Made by a program: the position numbers and the translations under genes. A stretch of 64,000 nt of DNA from Anaeramoeba ignava (taxonomy: Eukaryota > Metamonada > Anaeramoebidae), in the NCBI GenBank assembly GCA_028826165.1, contig JAPDFW010000112.1, positions 62,001 through 126,000 of the forward strand, in the 5' to 3' direction. Below, piece after piece: positions 35,602 through 45,612 of the stretch (its first letter is position 1; each line of letters starts with the position of its first letter). Below the pieces are notes generated by a model. It searched no databases and was not told the origin of the DNA. It saw nothing but the letters and a program-made list of their open reading frames with translations.

Positions 35602-37045
35602 AAATTAATTAATAATAAGAAAATCAAACTTTTTTTTTTTAATTTTTTTTTCAAAATTTAATTCAATTTTAATTTACTTTTAATCAAATTAATTTCTTTA
35701 AAATAATAAATAAGAAACAAATTTAATTTTAAATAATTTAATTTTAATTTAAAATATTTATTAAAAATTTAATTAATAAAAAATAATCCAAAAAAAAAAA
35801 TAATAAATTTTAAAAAATTGAATATTTTTAATATAATAAATAAAAATAAAAATTGAAAATAGAAATTAATAATAATTAAATTTAAATTCATTAATTAAAA
35901 TATTAAAATAAAAAAAATCAAATAAAATTTATTATTAATTAATATTTAAATATTAATAAATTATAATCAAAATCAAAAAATAGAATAATTAGTAAATTAT
36001 TTTTTTAGAAAGTTTATCTTATTCAATCATGTTAAATTCAATTTATTTAAAATTTTTTAATTTTTTAATTTTATTTTTTAATATATTTTATTATAATTAA
36101 AATTGGAATAATAAATAATTAAAAATATTAGTATAATAAATAAAAACATTATTTTATAAATTAAAATAAAATAAATCTAAATTAAATTATTATTAAATAT
36201 TATTAAAATTAATTATTTATCTTTATTAAAATATTTATTCCACTTTTTTTTAATATATTTTATTATAATTAAAATTGGAATAATAAATAATTAAAAATAT
36301 TAGTATAATAAATAAAAATATTATATCAAATTAAAAATAAAATAAATTTAAATTAAATTATTATTAAATATTATTAAAATTAAATATTTATATTTATTAA
36401 AATATTTCAATTTTCTTTTCAATTTGTATTAAATTATTGGGAATAATTTTATATTATTTTAAGTAAAGAAATATTAATAAAATATATAAAATACAATCAA
36501 TTTGAAATTGAATTATTTAATATTCTTTATTCCATTTTTGAAATAAATTAATTAAAAGATTTTATTAATTTTATTAAATTATTGAGAATAATTTTATATT
36601 ATTTTAAATAAAGAAATATTAATAAAATATATAAAATATAATTAATTTTAAATTTAATTATTTAATATTCTTTATTCCATTTTTGAAATAAATTAATTAA
36701 AATATTTTATTTATTTTATTTCATTATTGAGAATAATTTTATATTATTTTAAATAAAGAAATATTAATAAAATATATAAAACATAATTAATTTTAAATTT
36801 AATTATTTAATATTCTTTATTCCATTTTTGAAATAAATTAATTAAAATATTTTATTAATTTTATTTGAAGAAAAAATAATAGAATTTTCCTAATTAAAAT
36901 TAGGAATGGGAAGTAAAATAGATTTAAGAATGAAATTTATTATTAATTTATGATAAATTCTTTTTCAAACATTTTAAAAAAAAAATCAAAAATAATTTTT
37001 CATTTTTTTCATTTTTTTCATTTTTTTTTTCATTTTTTTTTGTTC
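35602..37045. repeat. Intergenic AT-rich region with two families of tandem copies
   Basis: Two copies of a ~183-bp unit (TTTTAATATATTTTATTATA followed by ATTAAAATTGGAATAATAAA) start near 36068 and 36251. Three copies of a ~145-bp unit (TTGAGAATAATTTTATATTA ... TTCTTTATTCCATTTTTGAA) start near 36435, 36581 and 36724. A series of TTTTTTTCATTTTTTTC blocks at about 36990-37035 lies directly before the kinase start. No gene is seen. Confidence 0.8.
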
Positions 37046-40000
37046 ATGTCAAACAATACAAATTTAAAATCACCAAATCATTTACAATCAACAGTTAAGA
37101 AAACATTATTTGAAAAAAGGAAACCTAGAGCAATTAGTTGTCCATCACCAAATCCTAAAACAACTAAAAGAATAAATTTTGAAAAATCAGTTTTATTATC
37201 ACCAGATCAAAATGCACAAATAAGTATAAATATTAACGGAATAAAAAGAAAAATAAAAGAAAAAAAGAAAAAAAAATTTATTCAAATTATTCTTTTTGTA
37301 AAAAAAAAAAGCTTTTGATAATGATTTTATTATTCAATCTGTTATTGGAAAAGGATCTTTTGGAATTGTTTATCGTGTAAAATGGATTAAAGATGATCAA
37401 ATTTATGCAATTAAAAAATCATTATCTCCTTTTAGAGGAAAAGGTGATTCTCATAGAAAATATAATGAAATTTGGGCAAATAAAGAATTACTTTCTGGAA
37501 AAAGAACTATAGAAAGTGAACATATTGTTAAACTAATTCAAGCTTGGCAAGAAGAAGGTTATTTGTTTATTCAAATGGAGTTTTGCAATCAAGGAAATTT
37601 AGAAAGTTATATTGAAAATAATCCTATTATATCTGAATTAAATATTTGGAATTTTATTCTTGATATTACTCTGGTATTTTTAGAAGGAAATTTAAAATCA
37701 ATTAAAATTAAAAATTAAAATTCAATTTAGATATGAAAATTAAAATTAAAATTAAAATTAAAATTAAAATTAAAATTAAAATTAAAATTAAAATTCATTT
37801 ATAAATTAAAATTCATTTATAAAATTAAAATTAATATTAAAATTAAATATTAAAATTAAAATTAAAATTAAAATTAAAATTAAAATTAAAATTAAAATTA
37901 AAATTAAAATTATAATTAAAATTAAATTTAAATTTAAAATCAAAATAAAAATTAAAATTAAAATTAAAATTAAAATTAAAATTAAAATTAAAAATTAAAA
38001 TTAAAAATCAAAATCAAAATTAAAATTAAAATTAAAATTAAAATTAAAATTAAATTAAAAATTAAAATTAAAATTAAAAATTAAAATTAAAATTAAAATT
38101 AAAATTAAAATTAAAATTAAAATTAAAATTAAAATTAAAATTAAAATCAAAATTAAAATCAAAATCAAAATTAAAATTAAAAATTAATATTAAAATTAAA
38201 ATTAATATTAAAATTAAGGGATTGCAATTTATTCATTCACAAAATTTAATACATATGGATGTTAAACCAGAAAATATTTTACTGAATAATGGATTATGTA
38301 AATTAGGAGATTTTGGATTAATTTTAAGAGAAGGACAAATTGTTGATAGAGAAGGAGATTCAAGATATCTTCCTCCTGAATTTTTTGGAAATTCTGCTGA
38401 AGATGAAAATATTTCAAGTAAAGAAATTGATATATTTAGTTTGGGAATTACAATATATGAGATTGCAGCTCATATATATTTACCTAAATCTGGAGAAGCA
38501 TGGCAAATTTTAAGAGATATTGGTGGAGAAAAAAAAGATTTTGAAAATAATTCAAATCAAAATTTAAATCAAAATCAAAATCAAAATTCAAATCAAAATT
38601 CAAATCAAAATTTAAATCAAAATTCAATAAAAAATTTAAATCAAAATTCAATAGAAAATTCAAATCAAAATTTAAATCAAAATTTAAATCAAAATTTAAA
38701 TCAAAATCAAAATCAAAATCAAAATCAAAATCAAAATCAAAATCAAAATCAAAATCAAAATCAAAATTCAAATCAAAATTCAATAAAAAATTCAAATCAA
38801 AATTTAAATCAAAATCAAAATCAAAATTTAAATCAAAATTCAAATCAAAACTCAAATCAAAATTCAAATCAAAATTCAAATCAAAATTCAAATCAAAATT
38901 TAAATCAAAATTAAAATCAAAATTCAAATCAAAACTCAAATCAAAATTCAAATCAAAATTCAAATCAAAATTCAAATCAAAATTTAAATCAAAATCAAAA
39001 TCAAAATTCAAATCAAAATTCAAATCAAAATTTAAATCAAAATTCAATAAAAAATTTAAATCAAAATTCAATAGAAAATTCAAATCAAAATTTAAATCAA
39101 AATTTAAATCAAAATTTAAATCAAAATCAAAATCAAAATCAAAATCAAAATCAAAATCAAAATCAAAATCAAAATTCAAATCAAAATTCAATAAAAAATT
39201 CAAATCAAAATTTAAATCAAAATCAAAATCAAAATTTAAATCAAAATTCAAATCAAAACTCAAATCAAAATTCAAATCAAAATCAAAATCAAAATTCAAA
39301 TCAAAATTCAAATCAAAATTTAAATCAAAATCAAAATCAAAATTCAAATCAAAATCAAAATCAAAATTTAAATCAAAATTCAATAAAAAATTTAAATCAA
39401 AATTCAATAAAAAATTTAAATCAAAATTCAAATCAAAATCAAAATCAAAATCAAAATTTAAATCAAAATTCAAATCAAAATTCAATAAAAAATTCAAATC
39501 AAAATTCAAATCAAAATTCAAATCAAAATTCAAATCAAAATTCAAATCAAAATTCAAATCAAAATCAAAATCAAAATTCAAATCAAAATTCAAATCAAAA
39601 TTCAAATCAAAACTCAAACCAAAATTCAAATCAAAATTCAAATCAAAACTCAAATCAAAATTCAAATCAAAATCAAAATCAAAATCAAAATTCAAATCAA
39701 AATCAAAATCAAAATCAAAACCAAAATCAAAATCAAAATCAAAATTCATTAGAAAATTCATTAGAAAATTCATTAGATGAAGTAACTCCAAAAAAAACTC
39801 CAAAAAATAATCCAATCAATCAAATAGAAAATTCAAATGAAAATTTAAAAAATCAAAACTTACAAAATATCGATTTTGGTGATATGCAAGTTTATAAAGA
39901 TTTCCTCCCAAAATTAAACTTTAATAATTCAGAAAAATTACAATATAACATTTCACGTTCTCAAATATTAAAAGATTTTATAATTTGGTTATTACAAAAA

Positions 40001-40519
40001 AATCCTAAAAAAAGACCAACTGTAGAAAAAATTCTGAAACATCCAATGATTTCTAAATTATTTCAAAAAAGAATAGAAGAAAAAAAATATTCACACACAA
40101 TAAATTCAAAGGAAGAAAAAATAGTTTCATTTTCAGATAAATTCGATAATATGATTAATTCTTTTGGAAATTTTTTTACAACATCAAAAAAACAAGTTGC
40201 AAAATCAAAAATATCAAGAAATGATTCAGAATTTGATTTTTTGGTTTCTCCAAGTTTTGATGAGAAAGATTTATTATATTCTGATTCAAGTTTTGATCTT
40301 TCACCTGATCATAAAAGATGTCGTTCTCAAAAACCAAAAAGAACAGGATCTTCTTTTCAAGGAATGAAACCAAAAAATTTATTTAGTATTTTTCAAGAAG
40401 ATGAAAAAGGAAATGATAATTTAAATGATAATGATATTGATAATTTAAATGATAATGATATTGATAATTTAAATGATAATGATATTGATAATTTAAATGA
40501 TAATGATGATTTATTTTGA
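37046..40519 (+). CDS. Wee1/Myt1-like protein kinase with a giant Asn-rich insertion and an in-frame TAA
   Basis: Exons are 37046..37223, 37312..37673 and 38219..40519. The intron of 88 nt (37224..37311) joins NAQI to TFDNDF in frame. The kinase has a Gly loop (GKGSFGIVYRV), the VAIK-type Lys (IYAIKKSL), the catalytic loop HMDVKPENI, GDFGL, then EGDSRYLPPEFF and IDIFSLGITIYEIA. HMD.KP.NI and EGDSRYL are Wee1/Myt1 hallmarks, suggesting an inhibitory kinase of CDK1 at G2/M. Between the C-lobe halves is a 400-plus-residue NQNLNQNS tract (about 38540-39750), after which the lobe resumes (FIIWLLQKNPKKRPTVEKIL) in the same frame. One codon in the tract, 38912-38914, is TAA where CAA is expected. 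The gene as written is therefore truncated unless this is a base error or polymorphism. Confidence 0.8.
37674..38218 (+). repeat. Kinase intron 2: (AAATTA)n-rich repeat
   Basis: It lies between the donor after DITL (GTATTTTTAG) and the acceptor ATTAAG before GGATTGCAATTT. It is filled with AAAATT hexanucleotides, and CATTTATAAAATTAAAATT occurs near 37796. Confidence 0.85.
38540..39750 (+). repeat. Coding repeat AATCAAAATTCAAATCAAAA with internal long duplication
   Basis: Hexanucleotides AATCAA, AATTCA and AATTTA encode NQ/NS/NL. On top of the fine repeat there is a long duplication: the pattern of the segment around 38560-38900 recurs around 38980-39280 with the same order of variant units (including IKNLNQNSIENSN). 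This indicates duplication of a block of roughly 400 bp. The unique TAA sits at the junction of the copies. Confidence 0.75.
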
Positions 40520-40767
40520 ATTGATTTTTTTTTCCATTTACAAGAAATTTACAAAAAATTTACAAAAATTTACAAAAATTAGACAATTTAATAATATTAA
40601 TATTAATAATATTATTTTTATTATTTTTATTATTTTTATTTTTTGGAATTGTAATTTTTATTTCCAAATAAAATTTTCCAATTTAAAAAAAATTTTTTTA
40701 AAAAATAAAAAATTCATTTTTTTTCTTTTTTTATTTTCATTTTCAAATTATTTCTTTTTAATAAAAA

Positions 40768-43463
40768 ATGTCAGTTAGGTTTGAAACAGTTGAAACAGAA
40801 ACAGGAATTTGGGAGAAAATTCTTAATGAAGTTAGAGCAAGAAAAACCAAAACATTAGATACAACAACTTTAGTTGTTTTAGGTTAATAATTTATTTTTA
40901 TTTTTTTATTAAAAAAATTTAAAATTAAAATTTAAATTAAAAATAAAAAAGGCAAAAAAAGTTCAGGAAAATCAACATTTTTATCTAGATTTTGTGAAAG
41001 AGATAAAAATGAATTTAGAGAAGGAATTGCATTAGATTATTCTTATCTTGAAGTTCGTTCAAATGAAGATGATATTGAAGGTATTTATTTTTAATAAATC
41101 AAAAAATTAAAACAAATTAAAATTAAAATTAAAATTAAAATTAAAATTAAAATTAAAATTAAAATTAAAATTAAAATTAAAATTAAAATTAAAAATCAAT
41201 TTAAAAATTAATTTAAATTTTTCATTTTTAATTTAAAATCAAGATGTTGTTTCAAGAACTGATATTTGGCAATTAGAAAATGGAGAAGTTCATAAAGATC
41301 TTTTACAATTTTCAATTACACCAAATACAGCAAAAAATTTAGTTGTTGTAATTATGCTTGATTTAAGTGATGTTTGGAATCTTCTTTCAGATCTTGAATA
41401 TTGGTTAAAAATTGTTGAATATGCAATGGGAAAAGTTTTTTCTTATGCAATGAATGAACAAGAAATGAAAAATCGATGTAAAAAATTAAAAATTAAAAAT
41501 TAAAATTAAAATTAAAATTAAAATTCATTTACAAAATTAAAATCAAAATTAAAATTAAAATAAAAATTAAAATTAAAATTAAAATTAAAATTAAAATTAA
41601 TTTATAAAATTAAAATTAAAATCAAAATTAAAATTAAAATTAAAATTAAAATTAAAATTCATTTATAAAATTAAAATTAAAATTCATTTATAAAATTAAA
41701 ATTAAAATTAAAATTAAAATTAAAAATAAAATTAATATTAAAATTAAAAATTAAAAAAAATAAAAAAAATTAAAATTAAAATTAAAATTAAAATTAAAAT
41801 TAAAATTAAAATTAAAATTAAAATTAAAATTAAAATTAAAATTAAAATTAAAATTAAAATTAATATTAAAATTAAAATTAAAATTAAAATTAAAATTAAA
41901 ATTAAAATTAAAATTAAAATTAAAATTAAAATTAAAAATTAAAATTAAAATTAAAATTAAAATTAAAATTAAAATTCATTTATAAAATTAAAATTAAAAT
42001 TAAAATTAAAATTAAAATTAAAATTAAAATTAAAATTAAAATTAAAATTAAAATTAAAATTAAAATTAAAATTCATTTATAAAATTAAAATTAAAATTAA
42101 AATTAAAATTAAAATTAAAATTAAAATTAAAAATTAATATTAAAATTAAAATTAAAATTAAAATTAAAATAAAATTAAGATTAAAATTAAAATTAATATT
42201 AAAATTAAAATTAAAATTAAAATTAAAATTAAAATTAAAATTAAAATTAAAATTAAAATTAAAATTAAAATTAAAATTAAAATTAAATTAAAATTAAAAT
42301 TAAAATTAAAATTAAAATTTAAATCAAAATTAAAATTAAAATTCATTTATAAAAATTTAAGTGGTTTCATTATGGAAAAGTTATAAAGAACCTGATGGAG
42401 AAAAAAAATCTTTCTCAACTCCAAAAACTATTATTCAACCAAAATTATCAAAATTATCAAAAGAAACAATAATTGAACTTCCAAAAGATGTTTTAATACA
42501 TAATTTGGGAATTCCAATTATTGTTGCTTGTTCTAAATCTGATATGATATCAGATTATGAAAGAAAGTATCGATTTACAGATTCAATTTGGTCATATGTT
42601 CAAGCAAAAATAAGAAGAATGTGTCTTAATTGTAAAAAAAAAATAATAAAGAAAGAAAAAATAGATTGAAAAATAAATATTTAAAAATAAATATTTTATT
42701 AATTAAAGATGGAGCTGGTTTAGTTTATATTTCAGGAAAAGAAGATTACAATTTATCTATTTTTAAGGATTATATTCTTCATTTATTATATGGATTTGAA
42801 TTTAATTATAAAGCCCAAATTATTGAAAGAGAAAGAATTTTTATTCCAATCGGTTGGGATTCTGATGCTAAAATTAAATTATTAACAATGAATACAAATG
42901 AATTAAATGAAAGCACACCTTATAATGAAGCAATTCCAAATACAAAACCAAAAGAAGTAAAAATTGAATAAGCAAAAAAAAAAGTTCCGAATTCCAAATT
43001 AAAAAAAAAATTTTTTTCACCTTTTTTTTTTCTTTCTTATTTTATAAAGAAAACTGAAGAACAAACTTCAGAAGTTGTTTGTCTTGATGATCAAGAGTTT
43101 TTAAAAGTTATGTCAGAAGAATTAACAACAACAACTTCTTCACCAACTTCACCATTTAAACCAATCTCAAAAACACCTATTAAACCAATTTTGAAAAGTT
43201 CTCATCTTACTTCTAAAATGTATACAACTCCAAAAAAAACTACTTTATCTCAGACTTCTTTTGATTCAACTGATGTCACAAAACAACTTCAAGAAAGACT
43301 TAAAAGTTCAACAAAAAAAAGAGATTCAAGACATTCAAACAGATCATCAAGAACTGATACTTTTAATCAATTCTTTCAAGATGTTTTATCTGATAAGAAA
43401 AAAGGAAGAGATGAAATTCGTAAAAATGTTGAAAAGGAATTAAATCGATTCAAAAACAATTAA
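40768..43463 (+). CDS. Dynein light intermediate chain
   Basis: Six exons, 40768..40882, 40952..41080, 41244..41477, 42362..42631, 42709..42956 and 43050..43463, give about 469 residues. All phases agree. The Ras-like domain has IWEKILNEVRARK, TLVVLGKKSSGKSTFLSRF (P-loop split by intron 1), IALDYSYLEVR, DIWQLENGEVHKDLL, VVVIMLDLSDVWN, DVLIHNLGIPIIVACSKSDM and RRMCLNYGAGLVYISGKEDYNL (joined across intron 4). The domain ends with LHLLYGFEFN and IFIPIGWDSDAKI. The C-terminal tail is Ser/Thr-rich and ends in a helix (KKKGRDEIRKNVEKELNRF). It is the LIC subunit of cytoplasmic or IFT dynein, linking the motor to adaptors. Intact GKS suggests nucleotide binding. Confidence 0.93.
41478..42361 (+). 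repeat. Dynein LIC intron 3: 884-nt (AAATTA)n array
   Basis: The donor GTAAAAAATT follows KNR and the acceptor TTTAAG precedes TGGTTTCATT. It is an almost continuous AAAATT hexanucleotide array, interrupted about every 60-250 nt by CATTTATAAAATTAAAATT. The exon sequence on both sides is colinear with animal DYNC1LI. Confidence 0.9.
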
Positions 43464-43545
43464 AAATCAAAAAATCAAAAAATCAAAAAATCAATTCAAA
43501 AAATCAATTCCATTTTTTTTAATTCAAATTTCTTATTAAAAAATT

Positions 43546-45444
43546 TTACCAAAACCAACTTGATTTTTTCTTTTTTTCTTTTAATTGAGAAACTTTTTTC
43601 TTTTCTTCTTCTGTAAATTTTAAAACTGTTAAAATAACATTGAATAAATGTTGATTTTCTTCTTGGTTTTCAAAATATTTCAATAAAACATTTTTTAAAT
43701 AAACTAAATCATCATTTTGTTGATAATTTGATTTTTTCTTTTTTGATTTTTTTTGTTTTAAATTTGGATTTGAAATTTGATTTGAATTTTGATTTTGAAT
43801 AATTTTGGAATTTTTATCAAATACAATTTTTTTGTTTTTTGGATTAAATGAAGAATTTTCTTGATTTGAATATTTCATTTTAGAAATTTGATTTGTTAGT
43901 TCAATATTTTTTTGAGTTAATTGATTAACAGCAATTTGATAATCATTGATTCTTTTTGTTAATTTTGAAATTTCAGAATTTTGAGAAATATTTGGAACAA
44001 TTTTATCATTTATAATTTCTTGATTTTGATTTGAATTTTTTGGGAATTTTTTAAGTTTTTCTCTGAGTTTTTTAATTTTTGCATTTTTTGATTCCAAATC
44101 ATTTTCAAGATCAATTATTCTTTCATTTTGTTCATCAAGTTGTTGTAATAAATATTCAGTTTCTTTTTTGATTTCTTCTTCAAGTGATTTTTTATTGAAT
44201 TCTTGAGATATTTTTGAAATTTTTTCTTTTTTTTTAAGAAGTTTTTCTTTTAAATGTTCGATTTCTTGAGACATATTATAATTTTGTTCAACAAAAGAAT
44301 CAAAATTTTCTTGTTGTTTTTCAATTTCTTCATTTTTTTCTTGAATTTGTTGTTTTAAATTTTTATTTTCTTTAAAAGTTTTTTCTAAAGTTTTTTTGAT
44401 TTGAGAAGATTTTTGGTTATCAATTAATAATTTAGATTTTTCTTCTTGGAGTTTTTGGATTTTTTGTTTAAGGTTTTTGTTTTCATTTTCTAATGAATTT
44501 TTAATTGAATTTTTTGAATTTTTTGAATTTTGATTTAAATTTTTAATTGATTTATTATCAATTTCATTATCAATTTCATTATCAATTTCATTATTATTGT
44601 TAATTTCATTTTCAATTTCATTATCAATTTCATTATCAATTTTATTATCATTTTCATTATCATTTTCATTATCATTTTCATTATCATTTTCATTATCATT
44701 TTCATTATCATTTTCATTATCACTTTGATTATCAATTTTATTATCAATTTCATTATTAATTTTATTATCAATTTTATTATTAATTTTATTATCAATTTTA
44801 TTATCAATTTCATTATCAATTTTATTATCATTTTCATTATCATTTTCATTATTAATTTTATTATCAATTTTATTATTAATTTTATTATCAATTTTATTAT
44901 CATTTTCATTATCATTTTCATTATCATTTTCATTATCAATTTCATTGTCAATTTTATTATCATTTTTATTATCAATTTTATTATCAATTTCATTATTAAT
45001 TTTATTATCATTTATTTCATTATTATTATCATTTTCATTATCAATTTTATTATCAATTTCATTATCAATTTTATTATCAATTTCATTATTATTATCATTT
45101 TCATTATCAATTTTATTATCAATTTTATTATCAATTTTATTATCAATTTCATTATTAATTTTATTATCAATTTTATTATTAATTTTATTATCATTTATTT
45201 CATTATTATTATCAATTTCATTATCAATTTTATTATCATTTTCATTATCATTTTCATTATCACTTTGATTATCATTTTCATTATCAATTTTATTATCAAT
45301 TTCATTATCAATTTTATTATCAATTTCATTATTAATTTTATTATCATTTATTTCATTATTATTTTTATTATCAATTTGATTATCAATTTCATTATCAATA
45401 ACGCTTGATTTATCACTTGATTTCGTTTGTTTTTCTTTTTCCAT
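43546..45444 (-). CDS. Low-complexity IDN-repeat and coiled-coil protein, unknown function
   Basis: Single exon, 632 residues, ATG at 45444. After MEKEKQTKSSDKSS the first ~300 residues are a run of EIDNKIDNENDN units written as ATTGATAAT-type 9- and 12-mers (TTATCAATTTCA on the plus strand). Residues ~310-530 form a long coiled coil rich in K, E, Q, L (LKQKIQKLQEEKSKLL, NLKQQIQEKNEEIEKQ, LTKRINDYQIAVNQL). A basic patch (KQKKSKKKKSNYQQNDD) and a short helix near the C-terminus (LLKYFENQEENQHLFNVILTVLKF) follow. That last part faintly resembles GRIP-type or centrosomal coiled-coil tails, but I cannot assign a family. It ends 82 nt from the convergent dynein LIC gene. Confidence 0.75.
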   Translation of the reverse strand: MEKEKQTKSSDKSSVIDNEIDNQIDNKNNNEINDNKINNEIDNKIDNEIDNKIDNENDNQSDNENDNENDNKIDNEIDNNNEINDNKINNKIDNKINNEIDNKIDNKIDNKIDNENDNNNEIDNKIDNEIDNKIDNENDNNNEINDNKINNEIDNKIDNKNDNKIDNEIDNENDNENDNENDNKIDNKINNKIDNKINNENDNENDNKIDNEIDNKIDNKINNKIDNKINNEIDNKIDNQSDNENDNENDNENDNENDNENDNENDNKIDNEIDNEIENEINNNNEIDNEIDNEIDNKSIKNLNQNSKNSKNSIKNSLENENKNLKQKIQKLQEEKSKLLIDNQKSSQIKKTLEKTFKENKNLKQQIQEKNEEIEKQQENFDSFVEQNYNMSQEIEHLKEKLLKKKEKISKISQEFNKKSLEEEIKKETEYLLQQLDEQNERIIDLENDLESKNAKIKKLREKLKKFPKNSNQNQEIINDKIVPNISQNSEISKLTKRINDYQIAVNQLTQKNIELTNQISKMKYSNQENSSFNPKNKKIVFDKNSKIIQNQNSNQISNPNLKQKKSKKKKSNYQQNDDLVYLKNVLLKYFENQEENQHLFNVILTVLKFTEEEKKKVSQLKEKKKKSSWFW

Positions 45445-45612
45445 TTAATTTTGTTTGTTTAATTTTAATTTAAATTTGATTTTTTTTTATTTTTAATTTT
45501 GAAAAAAAAAAATGAAAATAAATTTTTTTTTAATTTTTTTTCATTTTTTTCATTTTTTTCATTTTTTTCATTTTTTTCATTTTTATTTTTAAATTCTTTT
45601 AAATAAAAAAAA
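45445..45612. promoter_or_regulatory. 168-bp bidirectional promoter with four TTTTTTTCAT blocks
   Basis: It lies between the divergent coiled-coil gene and CNOT10. The CNOT10 side has repeated TTTTTTTCATTTTTTTCAT (45536-45585); the other side has AAAAAAAAATGAAAATAAA, the reverse complement form. It fits the leader motif found at almost every gene in the window. Confidence 0.5.

Noticed and set aside
37224-37311. A 15-nt intron (GTAAAAAAAAAAAAG) in the kinase
   Set aside because: It leaves the kinase out of frame with a TGA; an 88-nt intron starting at GTATAAATATT restores the frame and fits other intron sizes.
38484-39815. Long minus-strand frame of DLNFDFDF repeats
   Set aside because: It is the antisense of the NQ-repeat coding region of the kinase; the sense strand has kinase motifs in frame.
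44725-45408. Plus-strand NFIINFII frame
   Set aside because: It is the antisense of the IDN repeat of the coiled-coil gene, which has a leader motif and a non-repetitive coding half on the minus strand.
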